Below are positions 24,320 through 35,895 of a stretch of 64,000 bases of DNA, one piece after another; positions within the stretch are counted from its first letter, which is position 1, and each line of letters opens with the position of its first letter. The translations under genes were made by a program, and so were the position numbers. Where the stretch lies: NCBI GenBank assembly GCA_944474755.1, contig OX104111.1, positions 97,134,805 to 97,198,804 of the forward strand, written 5' to 3'. Source of the stretch: Limnoperna fortunei (Eukaryota > Mollusca > Bivalvia > Mytilida > Modiolidae). The notes below the pieces were generated by a model that had not been told where the DNA came from, ran no database searches, and saw only the letters and a program-made list of their open reading frames with translations.

Positions 24320-25010
24320 TCTACAGTCTCTACCAGATTTCAAGGCTTGTTTTAGTATTGTGTGTTATAACCATTAAGTTTGCCCACGTTTCACACAAAG
24401 TCGTACGACCTAATACCAGCCTGGTATCTAATGCTTTCACATCCGTTTAAGAAAAATGTTTCAGTACAATGTTTCACAAAACAGAAACTCGATTCGCTGA
24501 TTAAAAAAACAACATTTAAGAAACTGTAACATGTTTCAGTTTCTTTCAAAGTAACAAAATGGCTTTCAAACATATATCGGGATCGGTTTCGGTTTGTGTT
24601 TCAGTTCGAAACATCAATCACTTATGTTTCAAATGTTTCGATATCATGTTTCTGTTACAAGTAGAAGAAAAAGTGAAACATGAAAATGATTCAGAATCAT
24701 GTTTCAGATTCGGGTAAAAGAAATGCGCCCCAGCTTCTCATGTATCTGAAATATTGGAATATTCGGGAAGATACTAGAAATCCAGTACTGGTCATATATT
24801 GTTAAGAAATTCACCGTAGTGCGAATACATGAAAATACTGGATGATAAATAGGTTTATCTGACAATAGAATTGCAAGAATTGCATATAATGTGAAGAATT
24901 TTATCGAAATTGTTTGAGATTTGGGGATTTCTGGTAAATACTGGAAGTAGAATTGGGAATGCTAGTAAATTAGCTGAACACTGAGACCATAACAAATTCG
25001 GACTATTGCA
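24320..25010 (+). repeat. segment repeated at 48150-48430 (direct)
   Basis: CTCTACCAGATTTCAAGGCT near 24330 recurs near 48165. AAATACTGGATGATAAATAG and about 180 bp after it (24833-25000) recur at 48250-48420. A stretch rich in TGTTTCA words (24440-24720) occurs only here. It may be an outlying part of the CAPZA segmental duplication, since order and orientation agree, or an independent dispersed repeat. Confidence 0.65.
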
Positions 25011-25520
25011 TACTTGAACCATTGCCAATTCTGACTACCAATGTTAATGTTACATGTTGGGTTATGTATGAATAATTCTGGAGTAAATGGGTGTATAGTA
25101 AGTGTTGACGTAGGGTGTAGAGTGTTTTTTTGCGCTACAAATGAAAACTGCTTACCGCGTATGGTTCAGCTTATGCTCCTTTGGTAGATCAAGAAGGGAA
25201 CTTTTGAAATCAATAATTATTTCCCCGAGATATTCAGCGTTTTGAAATAAAGCAGTTTTTTTTAATTTTGAACGGGCGATTTTCCATACTAAAATTTGAC
25301 CTTAATTAGAACGGAACTGTACTTTAGGAACAATCGATTGTTGTCTACTCGAAATCCTTCGGGTGATGTCGTCTGCAGTTTAGGCGGGAAAAGTCTCGCG
25401 GTTTGTCCGAATACCATTGAACGTCACGAAAGCAGACGAACATTTGTAAACATCGTAAGGTCACTTTAGAAACAAGAATGGCTGACTTATTATGTGAAAT
25501 TTCCGTAGCAAAAGTCAAGG

Positions 25521-25573
25521 ACGATTTGTAACAACTTAACAACAGCCTCTGTTGTTAAGTTGTTACAAATCGT
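25521..25573. repeat. perfect hairpin, 25-bp arms with 3-nt loop
   Basis: ACGATTTGTAACAACTTAAC plus AACAG at 25521-25545 is followed by CCT and then its exact reverse complement at 25549-25573. No mismatch is seen. Confidence 0.95.
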
Positions 25574-25884
25574 ATGCCTCATACTATAAAACATGGACAG
25601 GTTATCTACATTTTTTCTACTGAATTTTCGTAATAACAAGGTAAAATATAAAATAATGAAAAAATGCTAGCAAACAATTTTTTCCAAGGGGGGTTGGCAT
25701 TTAGTATAGATGTATATTAACATCTGCTATTGTGCTTTCATAATGTTCTTTGTGCTTGTAAACTCAAAAAAGAATTAAAGAAAAAGACGCACTGGACCAT
25801 ACACTGCACCCACTGTCTTCTCGTCCTCATTATACTGCTCCCGGGCATGATGAAGTATACGCAGACCTTTAATAATAATAAAAA

Positions 25885-26046
25885 TATATAAATGGGCATT
25901 GACATGATATCTTGACTGCACAAGGGAGAGTGGTATTGCCTGAAACATTAATAATGCCCGAGCCGAATGCAAGGGCATTATAAATATTTAAGGCAATACC
26001 ATTGTCCCGAGTGCTGTCAAGTATTATGACAATGCCCTCTATATAG
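25885..26046. repeat. palindromic element, arms of about 74 bp
   Basis: The left arm (25885-25958) and right arm (about 25972-26046) are imperfect inverted copies (GGTATTGCC / GGCAATACC, and ATAATGCCC / GGGCATTAT in the inner part). The centre is CCCGAGCCGAATGCAAGGG. Short open frames in it are shadows. Confidence 0.85.
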
Positions 26047-26829
26047 GCAACTATTATATCTATTTCATTGAAGAATTTTAAAAAAAGTGTGTTTTGCTTG
26101 TATTGGGTTTGAAAGTTTTGCATGTTTTTGTTTTGTAATCAACAAGTATATTGAAAAAAATATATAATTTATATTTGGTATGTATGATTTTTTAATGCGT
26201 GAATCAATCATTCAGTTTCATTTGATGACATGCTATGATTAACTCTAAATCACTGGACAGGGAGCGGGCGTTATGACGGCGTGATAATGCCCTCGTGTCA
26301 AATTACTGCAGATTAATTAATACCAGCTGGCCTTGTTTTATTACTGATATGAAATAATGAAATTTAACAGTGTTACACATTATAATATATTCCTCTTTTC
26401 AAAAATATAAAGCATGCTGCCTTAACGATACTATCGGATGGCAGCTACACAGCGGTTAGATGCATCAATTTGGAAATGACAACAAACAGATTGGAAACGG
26501 TTTTATCATCCTTTTTAAAGTCGGTTTTGAGTTGCTTCAATAATCGGATTGTGCTCACTTTGAATGCAAATTAAAAGAGGTAATAGGTTGTTTCTGTTCG
26601 TACAACTCTTAATTAAGTAAATTATAAACAACAAAGTGTAACAATATCTCCTTAATTAATTAATTTAAAAAAAAAGTTTGTTTAATTAATTAATTAATTT
26701 ATTTATTTATTCTGGCTGCAACATAGAACAATTAATAAGTATATTAAAACTGACAGTCTAAATTTAATTGAATGGCTTTAATCTAATCAAATAGAAGGCC
26801 AATTCCAATAAATTTCAGGCAATAGGTGT

Positions 26830-27530
26830 AGGAAAAAATAAAACACATGATAAAAATATAACTTTTAATTTAAACAAAAATATAATTAAATGTGAAGACG
26901 AAGTGAAATCGTTAGGAGTATCCATTGACTATTAACTAAAATTTAACATAGACATTACAAACATCTGCAAAAAGGCATCTAGACAGTTAATTTGACATAA
27001 GAGGCTAGGAAAATACCATCATAAATTAGAAAAAGTAACTATACACCATTCTTTTATTCTTTCGGTCTTTAGTTTTTGCCACGTTACATGGTACTTCTGC
27101 AGTAAACAAAACGCCAGAAAATGGGAAAAATCTAAGAAAGGACATTAAAATTTATTTATAATGATGATAACAATAGCTCATATGGAGATCTCCTTTAGAA
27201 ATAAAAACTACCACCCTTTAAAATCAAACGAGTAAGAACTATTGCAATAGAAATATTTAAAATTATTAACAAAATGAGTCGAGTCTATTAACAAGATCTT
27301 GTTGAAATAAAATCACAAAAACATTAACTTATGTGTCCGGCAACACGGCAAAATTCCCTAGTGTCAGGACGACAAGGTATGATACAAAATCTTTTTGATT
27401 TTTGTCTACTAAAACTTGGAATGATCTGCCTGACCATTTTAGGACGGAATCTTCCTTTCAACAATTTAAAGTTTTAATAAGCTCATGGATGGTAAGTTAT
27501 GCCACTGCTTTGCTTGTATGTTACTGCTAG
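26830..27530 (+). mobile_element. LINE relic, C-terminal region only
   Basis: Broken-frame translation gives a reverse-transcriptase thumb and C-terminal region: EVKSLGVSIDY, ITNICKKASRQL, RLGKYHHKLEKVTIHHSF, then in other frames FCHVTWYFC, and KTWNDLPDHFRTESSFQQFK near 27420-27470. The sequence to about 27965 may be its 3' tail. Many stops are present. The 5' part is absent, the usual 5' truncation of LINE insertions. It abuts the left edge of the CAPZA-linked duplication. Confidence 0.8.
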
Positions 27531-30343
27531 TGCTTAGTAATGCTTCTCTTACATGTAGTGCTGAAAAAAACTAGTGCATTTAAATTTTCAAGCTTGTATC
27601 TTTATCTATATATATACCTCATTTTTGACAGCTTATTGAAATGGTCGATACCTATGGCAATAGTACCTATTACTAGTAGTATTAATTCAAATGAAAGTTG
27701 TTTTAGATGCTTTTACTTTTATAAATTGTCTTAACAGGTTTGTATTTTACGAACAAGATACCTGCTGGCTTTTTATATGAATTATATTGCTGCATTTTAC
27801 TCACTAGAAGATGTATGCTTGATAAACTACATGTGCGGTTTGTATGTATTATGTTTTAATATGTATGCATTTTAATATGGTGTCGCTGTGGTTGTCTATA
27901 TGTTTGTCGGTTTTAAAAGCTCTGTAGAGGTGTTTGTTGTGTATGTACCGACTATAAATAGAACTTTTTAATTTGTCTTTTTCCTTATTGGTCATCATTT
28001 CCATTTATTCATGTCCACTGTAACCAGATTCACGTATGTCTAAATATAAATCCTGTGCAGAAGTTCAAGACCGTGACAATCTCAAGAATCATAACAATGC
28101 TAGAATGTAAACAAATGTTTTGATTCATACAAAATCTCCACTTCAATAATATTTGTTTATCTGTAAACAATAGCACGTCAATATAATATGTTGTATCATT
28201 CCAAAATTTTGTATCAAATTTAGTGATTATTGATTCACTTCTTAATCTGATCTTTCTATTACTGATTTTAATAGGCATCTTTATCATGCATGGTAATGAC
28301 ATGGAATTTAAATCTAGATTTTAGCCAAATCAGTGATGTAAAATTACAATGCATTAGACTTGGTTGTTTATGAGAAGATGAAACAAACATCTTTAAATTA
28401 AAAGTAGAATCAATGTTTGAAGTTGGATCAGCATAAATAAATAAATCTTTTATCTCCAGAATTTTAATTGTGCAAATTAAAGTATTTAGTCCCTAATTTG
28501 TACACTATGCACACCAGAAACAATTATTCCCTTCAGTTTCAGGCCCTGTTTGATACAATCTTCTTCAAAAAAGGACTGCAAATAGACAACCCCTTTCAAC
28601 TTTTAGGAAAAGTAAAAATAGAACAACATTAAACTGTCCACAGTAATGAGAGGCAACATAGCAAAACATTAATGGCATTTTGTTAACAAAGGACAAAAAT
28701 ATGTTATAGACAACCAAACTTACATTTTCTACACTTAGGTTTACCAGAGCTAAAGTCACCTAACGTTAAATTCAAAAACGTCACATCAAATTCTGCTAAT
28801 GTTTTCCTACCTTGAAACATGTTGTTTAGAAAATGTTCACAAGAAAATGTCAGTAACAAACCATTTATGTGAAATCTTAACTCTTGTATTGTCACTAGTA
28901 AATGTACGTGTCATTGAAAATAAATAATAATAATATTATTATTTCCTGTATTGCTTTCTGTCATAAGAAGTAAGAAGGACAAGTACAACAACTGACTTGC
29001 CCTAAGTTTAAAAAGTGTACTGATATCAAATAGTAAACAAATGACTAAATATATACGGGTAAAGTTTATTCAATATTTATAAATCATTGTTGTTTTCCAA
29101 ACATTGACAAATAGTCCTCAACAACAATTCACTTGTATAACATGATTATTGTCTTTTATACTGTTATTATATATGTCGATCATAAATACACTTAATAACA
29201 TCTATATTTAGAAACTGAAAGTAGAAGAGTTAATAGAGACAGTAAAATAACTTTCATGTTGTTAATATATATGGAAAAATTTCATATTATGTCATTATTC
29301 CAATCTAATTAAAATTAAATCTTTCACTTGCTCCCCCCTTTTTGCTATGGTCGGTGCGTGTAGATCTAACAACATCCCATTACAGGTCACGTCAGGGGTC
29401 ATATGCATAGATTTTTCGTTAGCCAATCAAAATCGGGCTTGGCCAATCTTAGGGAATACATTCGGAACATCGGCAAATCGGGATTTTCCATTCGACGCCA
29501 AAGTGTACCAAATGTATTACAATACGTCAACAAGATTGTTACCGGAGAATTGAAGCAAATTTTCTTACAAATATGGAATCTACTGAATAAACAACGTTGC
29601 GAAAGTTGTACATACGATTAAAATCACAATGTGGTTTTTATTTGTGGAGTTTCATTCGTGCAAATCGAAGCTACACCAGCCCATTTCACCAGCCGTACCA
29701 GGACCAGGTGGAACGTGAAATCGAACGGAAGCATTTTTACACACAGGAATCGGGCTGAAATGCTTTGTATTATTAAAAATGAAGGTAGATGTCCCCAGTT
29801 ACAAAACTAATTGACAGCCTCCAATTTAAATTTAAACTATCACCAACGAAGATATTGATGGAAAAAACTAAAAAGGCTTTTGGATCATGCGGTTTATATC
29901 GGCCAGCATAATTTATAGTTTAAACTTGGATAAATACGTATTATTTTAACCAGGAACAGCAAATTTCACGCAGACATGAAGATTTCTTTAAAAAATACGA
30001 AGGAAGAGGAAAGGACTTAGTGACAAGAAAACCAAGATGGTCATTAAAATGCTATGATTGCTTGAGCCAAATCTGTTTGGCAGTGCCTATATATGCCTTG
30101 TTACTTTGTGTAATGTTACACCATCATAAACTAAAGGAACCCATTTATTGACTTAGAGATCACTCTAGACATAATTCATTTTTAATTGTTTATTTACAAT
30201 TATGACAGAATAAACATAACACCTTACCTAAACTTTGTGTTCATATTTGAAATTGCTTCAGCATGTTCAGTTACTGAAATTTCTTCCACTGAACCATGTA
30301 GCTTACACACTTCCTATAGTAAAACTTTCGGCATATCCTTTTT

Positions 30344-31809
30344 AGCTCACCTGACCCGAAGGGTCATGTGAGCTATTGCCATCACTTGGCGTCCGTCGTC
30401 GTCGTCGTTAACTTTTCTTCAAAAATCTTCTCCTCCAAAACCACTGAAGGGATTGCTTTGAAACTTTGCATACATCATCAGTAAAGTGCCCTCTACCAAG
30501 TTTGCCCAAATTATGGCCTCAGACCAACCAACATGGCCGCCATGGCTAAAAATAGAACAGAGGGGTCAAAATACAGTTTTTTGCTTATAGTTCAAAAAGT
30601 ATAACAGATACAGGAAAACCGAACAGACTCTCCTTCTACAGCATCTAAAGTTCTACAAAACACTCCATTGGGTCAAAGTTGTATGATGACTCCTTGTAGG
30701 AGTTATTGCCCTTTAATTGTCAAAATTGATGATTTTTGCCATTTTTGCCTCAAAATCTTGAAAATTATTAGAACTAGAGAAAAAGTTAGCATTGCCTAAT
30801 TGTTCTGCTCTATAAGGGCTACAAAAATAACTTAAGGTTCAAGATTGTCTGATTAACCGTTTAAGAGTTATTCCCCTTGAACTGTTTTTTTAATCGGTTT
30901 TAATTGATTTTTTAAAATCTTCTCCTCTGAAACAACTGAAAGAACTGCTTTGAAACTTTGTACACATTATCTGTCAAATGTCCTCAACCAAGTTTGCACC
31001 AACCATGGCTGCAGATTAACCAACATGGCCACCATGGCTAAAAATAGGATTGGGGCTGGGTAAAATACAGTTTTTGGCTTATACTTAAAAAAGTGTAACA
31101 GATACAGGAAAACCGAAGAGACATGCCTTCATCTGCATCAAAAGCTCTACGAAACACTCTATTGGGTTGAAGTTGTATGATGACTCCTTATAGGAGTTAT
31201 TGCCCTTTAATTGTCGAAATTGATTATTTTTGACATTTTTGCCCCAAGATCTTGAAAATTATTAGAACTAGAGAAAAAGTTAGCATTGCTTAATTGTTCT
31301 GCTCTATGAAGGCTACAAAAATGACTTTAGGGTCAAGATTGTCTGATGGACCTGTTTAAGAATTATTCTCCTTGAACATTTTTTTAATAAATTTTACTAG
31401 ATTTTAAAAAATCTTCTCCTCTTAAACAAATGAAAGGATTGCTTTGAAACATTGCACACATCATCTTTAAAATGTCCTCTACCAAAATTGTGCAAATCAT
31501 GACACCTGACTACCTACATAGCTACGTTGGATTAAAATAGAAAAAATGAAAAAAAGGGGGGGGGGGTCGAGAGAGTCTTCGACTGATAGTTAAAAAAGTA
31601 TAACAGGTACGGCAAATTTGAAGTGAACCTCCCTTCTCCCTCTAACCATCAAAAGATCCTCCTTATAGGAGTTATTTCCCTTAAAAGGTAAAAAATAATG
31701 ATTTTTGCAGAAGTGTTGGGCAATTCCTTATAGCAAAGAAAAGCTGGATAAAAAATGGTTGTTTGGTTTCAGGTTCAGGTGAGCGATACAGGCTCCTGGG
31801 AGACTCTAG
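30344..31809 (+). mobile_element. Helitron-like non-autonomous element with ~493-bp internal repeats
   Basis: It starts with a 14-bp hairpin (AGCTCACCTGACCC, loop GAA, one mismatch) and a CGTCGTCGTCG stretch. Then come about 2.8 tandem units with ATCTTCTCCTC at 30425, 30917 and 31411. The end is TCAGGTGAGCGATACAGGCT followed by a short dyad and CTAG at 31806-31809, next to TTAA. The same 3' end occurs at 39786-39789 and, inverted and diverged, at 50835. CTRR after a hairpin is a Helitron hallmark. The 5' end lacks the usual TC, so the class is inferred. Nested in the 5.85-kb TIR element. Confidence 0.65.
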
Positions 31810-31904
31810 TTAATTTTCCCATTTGAAAAAAATAGTGTTCCAGATGTGATTTTATTTCAAAATCATGGTAGGGTATGTTTTCCAATTAGAATTTTTGTTT
31901 TTCT

Positions 31905-31990
31905 ACTTTCATCAAATTCATGACCTTCAGTTTTTATTAGGAACCAAAGTACCCAACAGAAAACCTCAAACCTTCTGCTGACTTGTGAAT
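31905..31990 (-). mobile_element. SINE core fragment
   Basis: On the minus strand AGAAGGTTTGAGGTTTTCTG and TTGGGTACTTTGG, then CCTAATAAAAACTG, are a worn copy of the core domain of the SINE at 21903-22172. Confidence 0.55.
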
Positions 31991-32249
31991 TAAGGTAGTT
32001 TGATTTTGCTAAAAGGAGGAAACATTTAATTATAATTTGATTGTTGGGGACATACATATACAGAATTTTGGCTCGTTTTTTCGTCCACCCAACCTCAGGT
32101 TTACCTTTGCACTGAAGCATTGTTTAGGAAGATGATGTAACATCTTTATCTTTACACAAGTGCAATTCTTCCTACTGGTCTGGAGTATCTTTGATATGTG
32201 CATTTCTTATCTTTAGGGGTCTTGGTCTTCTCTTGATTACAGAGCTCTT

Positions 32250-32400
32250 TATTGTGGCTGAGTGATTAACATAGTCATTTTACTTTTGATCAAGTGCCTG
32301 TCACTACTGGGGTTCTGGGTTTGAGTTTCACTGTGGGAGGGTGTGCTCAACTCCAATCTTAACTGACAAGGATTTCTAGATTTCTTGTTTTTATACCAAT
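32250..32400 (+). mobile_element. SINE fragment, tRNA-like head
   Basis: TGTGGCTGAGTGATTAACAT and the later GGTTCTGGGTTTGAGTTTCA correspond to the A- and B-box regions of the SINE. GTGTGCTCAACTCCAATCTT then follows as in full copies. The core and tail are missing. The open frame on the other strand is a shadow. Confidence 0.6.
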
Positions 32401-32539
32401 TATTGTCATGGTTACTTAGGAACTGACCTAATCCAATAACTTTAATGTAGTACTTATCATAAGCTTCCACTAGACAAAATTTGATTTACCTAGGACTTAA
32501 GCTTACACAGATATAAAATATATAGTGTTTATGTAGTCG

Positions 32540-32815
32540 CCAGATTCCTATGTTTTGACTCCAGTCCCCACAGGCAAGACAATAAAAACTGGAAAACGAT
32601 ATAATTGAAAATTTGTTGAAACTGACGTTAAATCCCAGTTGGTTACATGACTGTTAACACTGGGGTTGCAGGTTCGAAACTTATTATGGGTGTGCTCAAA
32701 TCTAATCTCAATTTACAAAAGGTCATGGTTTTCATCATGGTACTTAAGATTGCTCCACCAATTAAACTGGATGTGACTATATAACTGACAAATTGCTGAA
32801 AGTGGCATTAAATAC
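32540..32815 (+). mobile_element. two SINE pieces head to tail
   Basis: About 32540-32632 is a SINE core and tail (CAATAAAAACTGG...GACGTTAAAT). From 32633 a second copy starts, with a B box matching GWTCRANNC (GTTCGAAAC), and runs to GCTGAAAGTGGCATTAAATA near 32810. Confidence 0.65.
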
Positions 32816-35800
32816 CATTCAAATACACAAACTAATTTCTACATGAAAATTTGGTATGGTAGTTGATAATCATAAAGGTACATACAATTAAATGTATTTG
32901 ATCGTCAAGTAATACTGAAGATTTGGTTTCTTCATCTTTATAGCCAGACTAGTTGTACACTTGTTTATCATCATCAGACTCCATACCGACATTAGAATCA
33001 GATGAAACATATGTTGCATTATTTGCAACTGCATTTAGCAGGCATTCCACTTTTATTTTTATTCCAAGGTCTTTAGTTCAGATGTTCATTGCATTTATAA
33101 AATTGTTTGTCAAAAAACTATCATACAACAGTTTTTGTTTTCAGAATATTTTTTAATTTCAAAGTCAGTTGATGCAGATGATAATTTTAATATAAAATAA
33201 AAGTAACTGAAGAATTCCAATTTCTTCCTGTCCATTGTACATGTATAAAACATGTATATCCCTTTGAAGTGCAATAGATGATAGATTTTGAAAAATAGCA
33301 TTCTTTAAGGTACTGTTATCCATCTACAGTGTATAAGTCATGACACGGATATCTTAATATACTGTTAATTTTGTTTTCTTTCATCTGTTTTAACTTTTGT
33401 GAGTATTTGTGTGTAGTACATGTAGCACTTTGGACCAGAACAGAAAAAGTGATGATCATCTTCTTCCCTGTTTAAACAATTGAAAACATGAGAAAATAAG
33501 AGCAGTCGCTTGGAAGAAAATAAGAACTTAAATTTTCTATAACATTCGGTAAAGAAGAAATTCTTTATGTGCATCAAGTTTATTCCCTATTATTCAGTCA
33601 ACTGCATACCTTTACAGGAAATGGTTCAATAATTTTATTCAAAGTTACAAATTGATTAGCACCTTTAATCATACATGTAGCCAATGAACCAAGTTTACAA
33701 GCTATCCTTGTGCTGTTATAAATCAAGGTACATGTATGTATCTAAACAATGGTCACATCATAAATGTAAACCATATTTAGTATTGTGAATAAATTTTAAA
33801 TGCAAATTTTTTTAAACTGCATGTCACTGCACTCTTTTCAATTCTTGATTATTAACATTACTTTCATACAGAATATAAGAATGCATCTATGTGGTGAGGT
33901 AACTTATAAATAACAATCCACTTTATGAAGATCTATACAAGTTGAAACTTTTATTTACAAGATACATTGTACTAGTAGATTAAAAAAAACAAGATGTAAA
34001 CATTCAACTTACCAAGTTGGCATCATGTGTGAAACTCATCTAATTTGAACAGAAACTTGGAACTTTTGAAAATTGCTTCTCCATACAGGGTCACCAGCTA
34101 GACTCGGTGATGCACAAATGATATCTATAAATCTGTCTTTCATATTGTGATATTTTCAGAAATCTGAAATGAAATTGTTGATAATGTTAATTTATACATG
34201 TATTAAGTGACTTGAATAACTATACAACTATTTTATTTGTAGCATTGATTTTCACACACCTTTTTTGGACAAATATTTTTAGAACAAAAAATCCACAACT
34301 TTGTTTTACAAATGAGATGGCGTTTTATTAGTGGTGATCAATGTACCTTAAATTTTTTCGGACACTCACAAGCCATGAATGTCGATTAAAACTGGAGCAA
34401 TTGGAAATATGATGAATAATTCATGTCTACTAGTAGTTTATTGATAGTTTTTTGTCAAATGTTTAATATTAATTCCCCCTATCAATCTCCTAACCACGTT
34501 AGTTACATGTTTTATATACTAGTACTATTTTACTGATACCATGTTGTATGTTCATCGTATGTAATTCCCCTCCCCCTTTTTTCTTGTTAAAAAATTCGCT
34601 CCTTATTGTGAAAAAAGTTCATATTTTCGTATATAATTTACGTACTGACCTTTCTATGCTGCCGTTCAGTTTTGAACTTCTGTTTACTTGATTCTCAACA
34701 AGCAATATCAAAAGCAGACCAACATCTCTCAAATAGCGCGATGACGATTTGTTCATCTTTTTCTTCGCTGGAATGTAAATGATACATATTGAAGTGGAAA
34801 GAATTTCCCTAACGCTTTAGGAAGAACGGCAACGCAACCATTTCTTTCTCTAAACAATCCAACATCATTCTTTGAGTTCTCGAGTACTAAAATAGTTTGT
34901 AAAACTTTTCAGACCGCAAAAATGCATCGGACATCGCCATTTTGACACTAAAGCCTAATGTGATATACAAACCAGTATTTGATTGGTCGAATCACTCAAC
35001 TCGAACTAAAATTTGATTGGACGATCAAAATTAAAAATTTTGACCCCTGACGTGACCTGTAATGGGATGTTGTTAGATCTTACAACGCAGCGACCTATAA
35101 CAAAAAGGGGGGAGCAAGTGAAAGATTTAATTTTAATTAGATTGGTCATTATTCATAATTTTACTTAACTGTTCATAGGGCAGTACTAAGAAAACTTAAG
35201 AACTTGTGGAAGGCACTGTGATATAACCAATGTAGGTTCATCATTCTTTTTTTTCTAGACACATTGAAATATCAATGGCTACCTCTTTTAAATAGTATCT
35301 TTCTATGTAATATATATTTGTAATTGAAACAGGCCTAAACTACACATTGATAAAATATATGTTCATCTGGTGTCAATAAGTGAACATATACTTTAATATT
35401 AGTCATGAAATTTTTAATTTCATCCAAAACTATTTAACAGGCATACTATTTACATAGAATTGATAAAACTACATATGCAAAGATTTGTAATTCTGCAGTT
35501 GTTAACATTAAACATCCTATTTTAACTACTAAACTTTTTGTGTGAAATAAATTTAATTTTTCTTTTATTTACATCATTTTATTTACACTCATTATATTAT
35601 GACTCATATCTTGCATCCAAGAAATAATAAAGATATTTTTGTCAAGAAATCAAGGTATACATGTATGTATTAAGTGTCCAAAGATGCATATACTAAAATG
35701 CAGTCATCGTCCCTACAACAAGTAATAATGCGTATAACGGATATTAAAAAACATAGCATGGTCTGTTAGTCAAATGTGATGCACCAATCATATTAATTTG

Positions 35801-35895
35801 CAATTGAGTAATATTTGTACTGCCTATTTACTCTTGCATTGTCTCCACTCTAAAGCATGGTATAAATGGTCATTATAATACATTAAATGTATGTC

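Larger units (their letters stand above)
29300..35145. mobile_element. 5846-bp TIR element with 8-bp TSD
   Basis: Terminal inverted repeats of about 102 and 105 bp (29300-29401 and 35041-35145) begin CCAATCTAATTAAAATTAAA and include a CTTGCTCCCCCC block. The flanks carry an exact 8-bp duplication TCATTATT (29292-29299 and 35146-35153). Copy 2 of the duplication has the uninterrupted site with one TCATTATT at 52935-52942. An 8-bp TSD is known for hAT, P and some other superfamilies. The ends do not start with the CA typical of hAT, so I leave it unassigned. I recognise no transposase; at the right end the minus strand has short ATG frames near 34940 that lead nowhere. SINEs and a Helitron-like element are nested inside. 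Confidence 0.93.

Noticed and set aside
29347..29621. Two overlapping open frames inside the left end of the 5.85-kb element
   Set aside because: They start within or beside the terminal inverted repeat and match no family.
33365..33577. 70-codon minus frame with Cys and His residues
   Set aside because: No spacing of a known zinc finger, and no splice-linked neighbours.
34740..34950. Transposase first exon at the right end of the 5.85-kb element (minus strand ATG near 34940)
   Set aside because: The frame stops after about 17 codons, and following frames show no recognised domain, so I do not call a gene.
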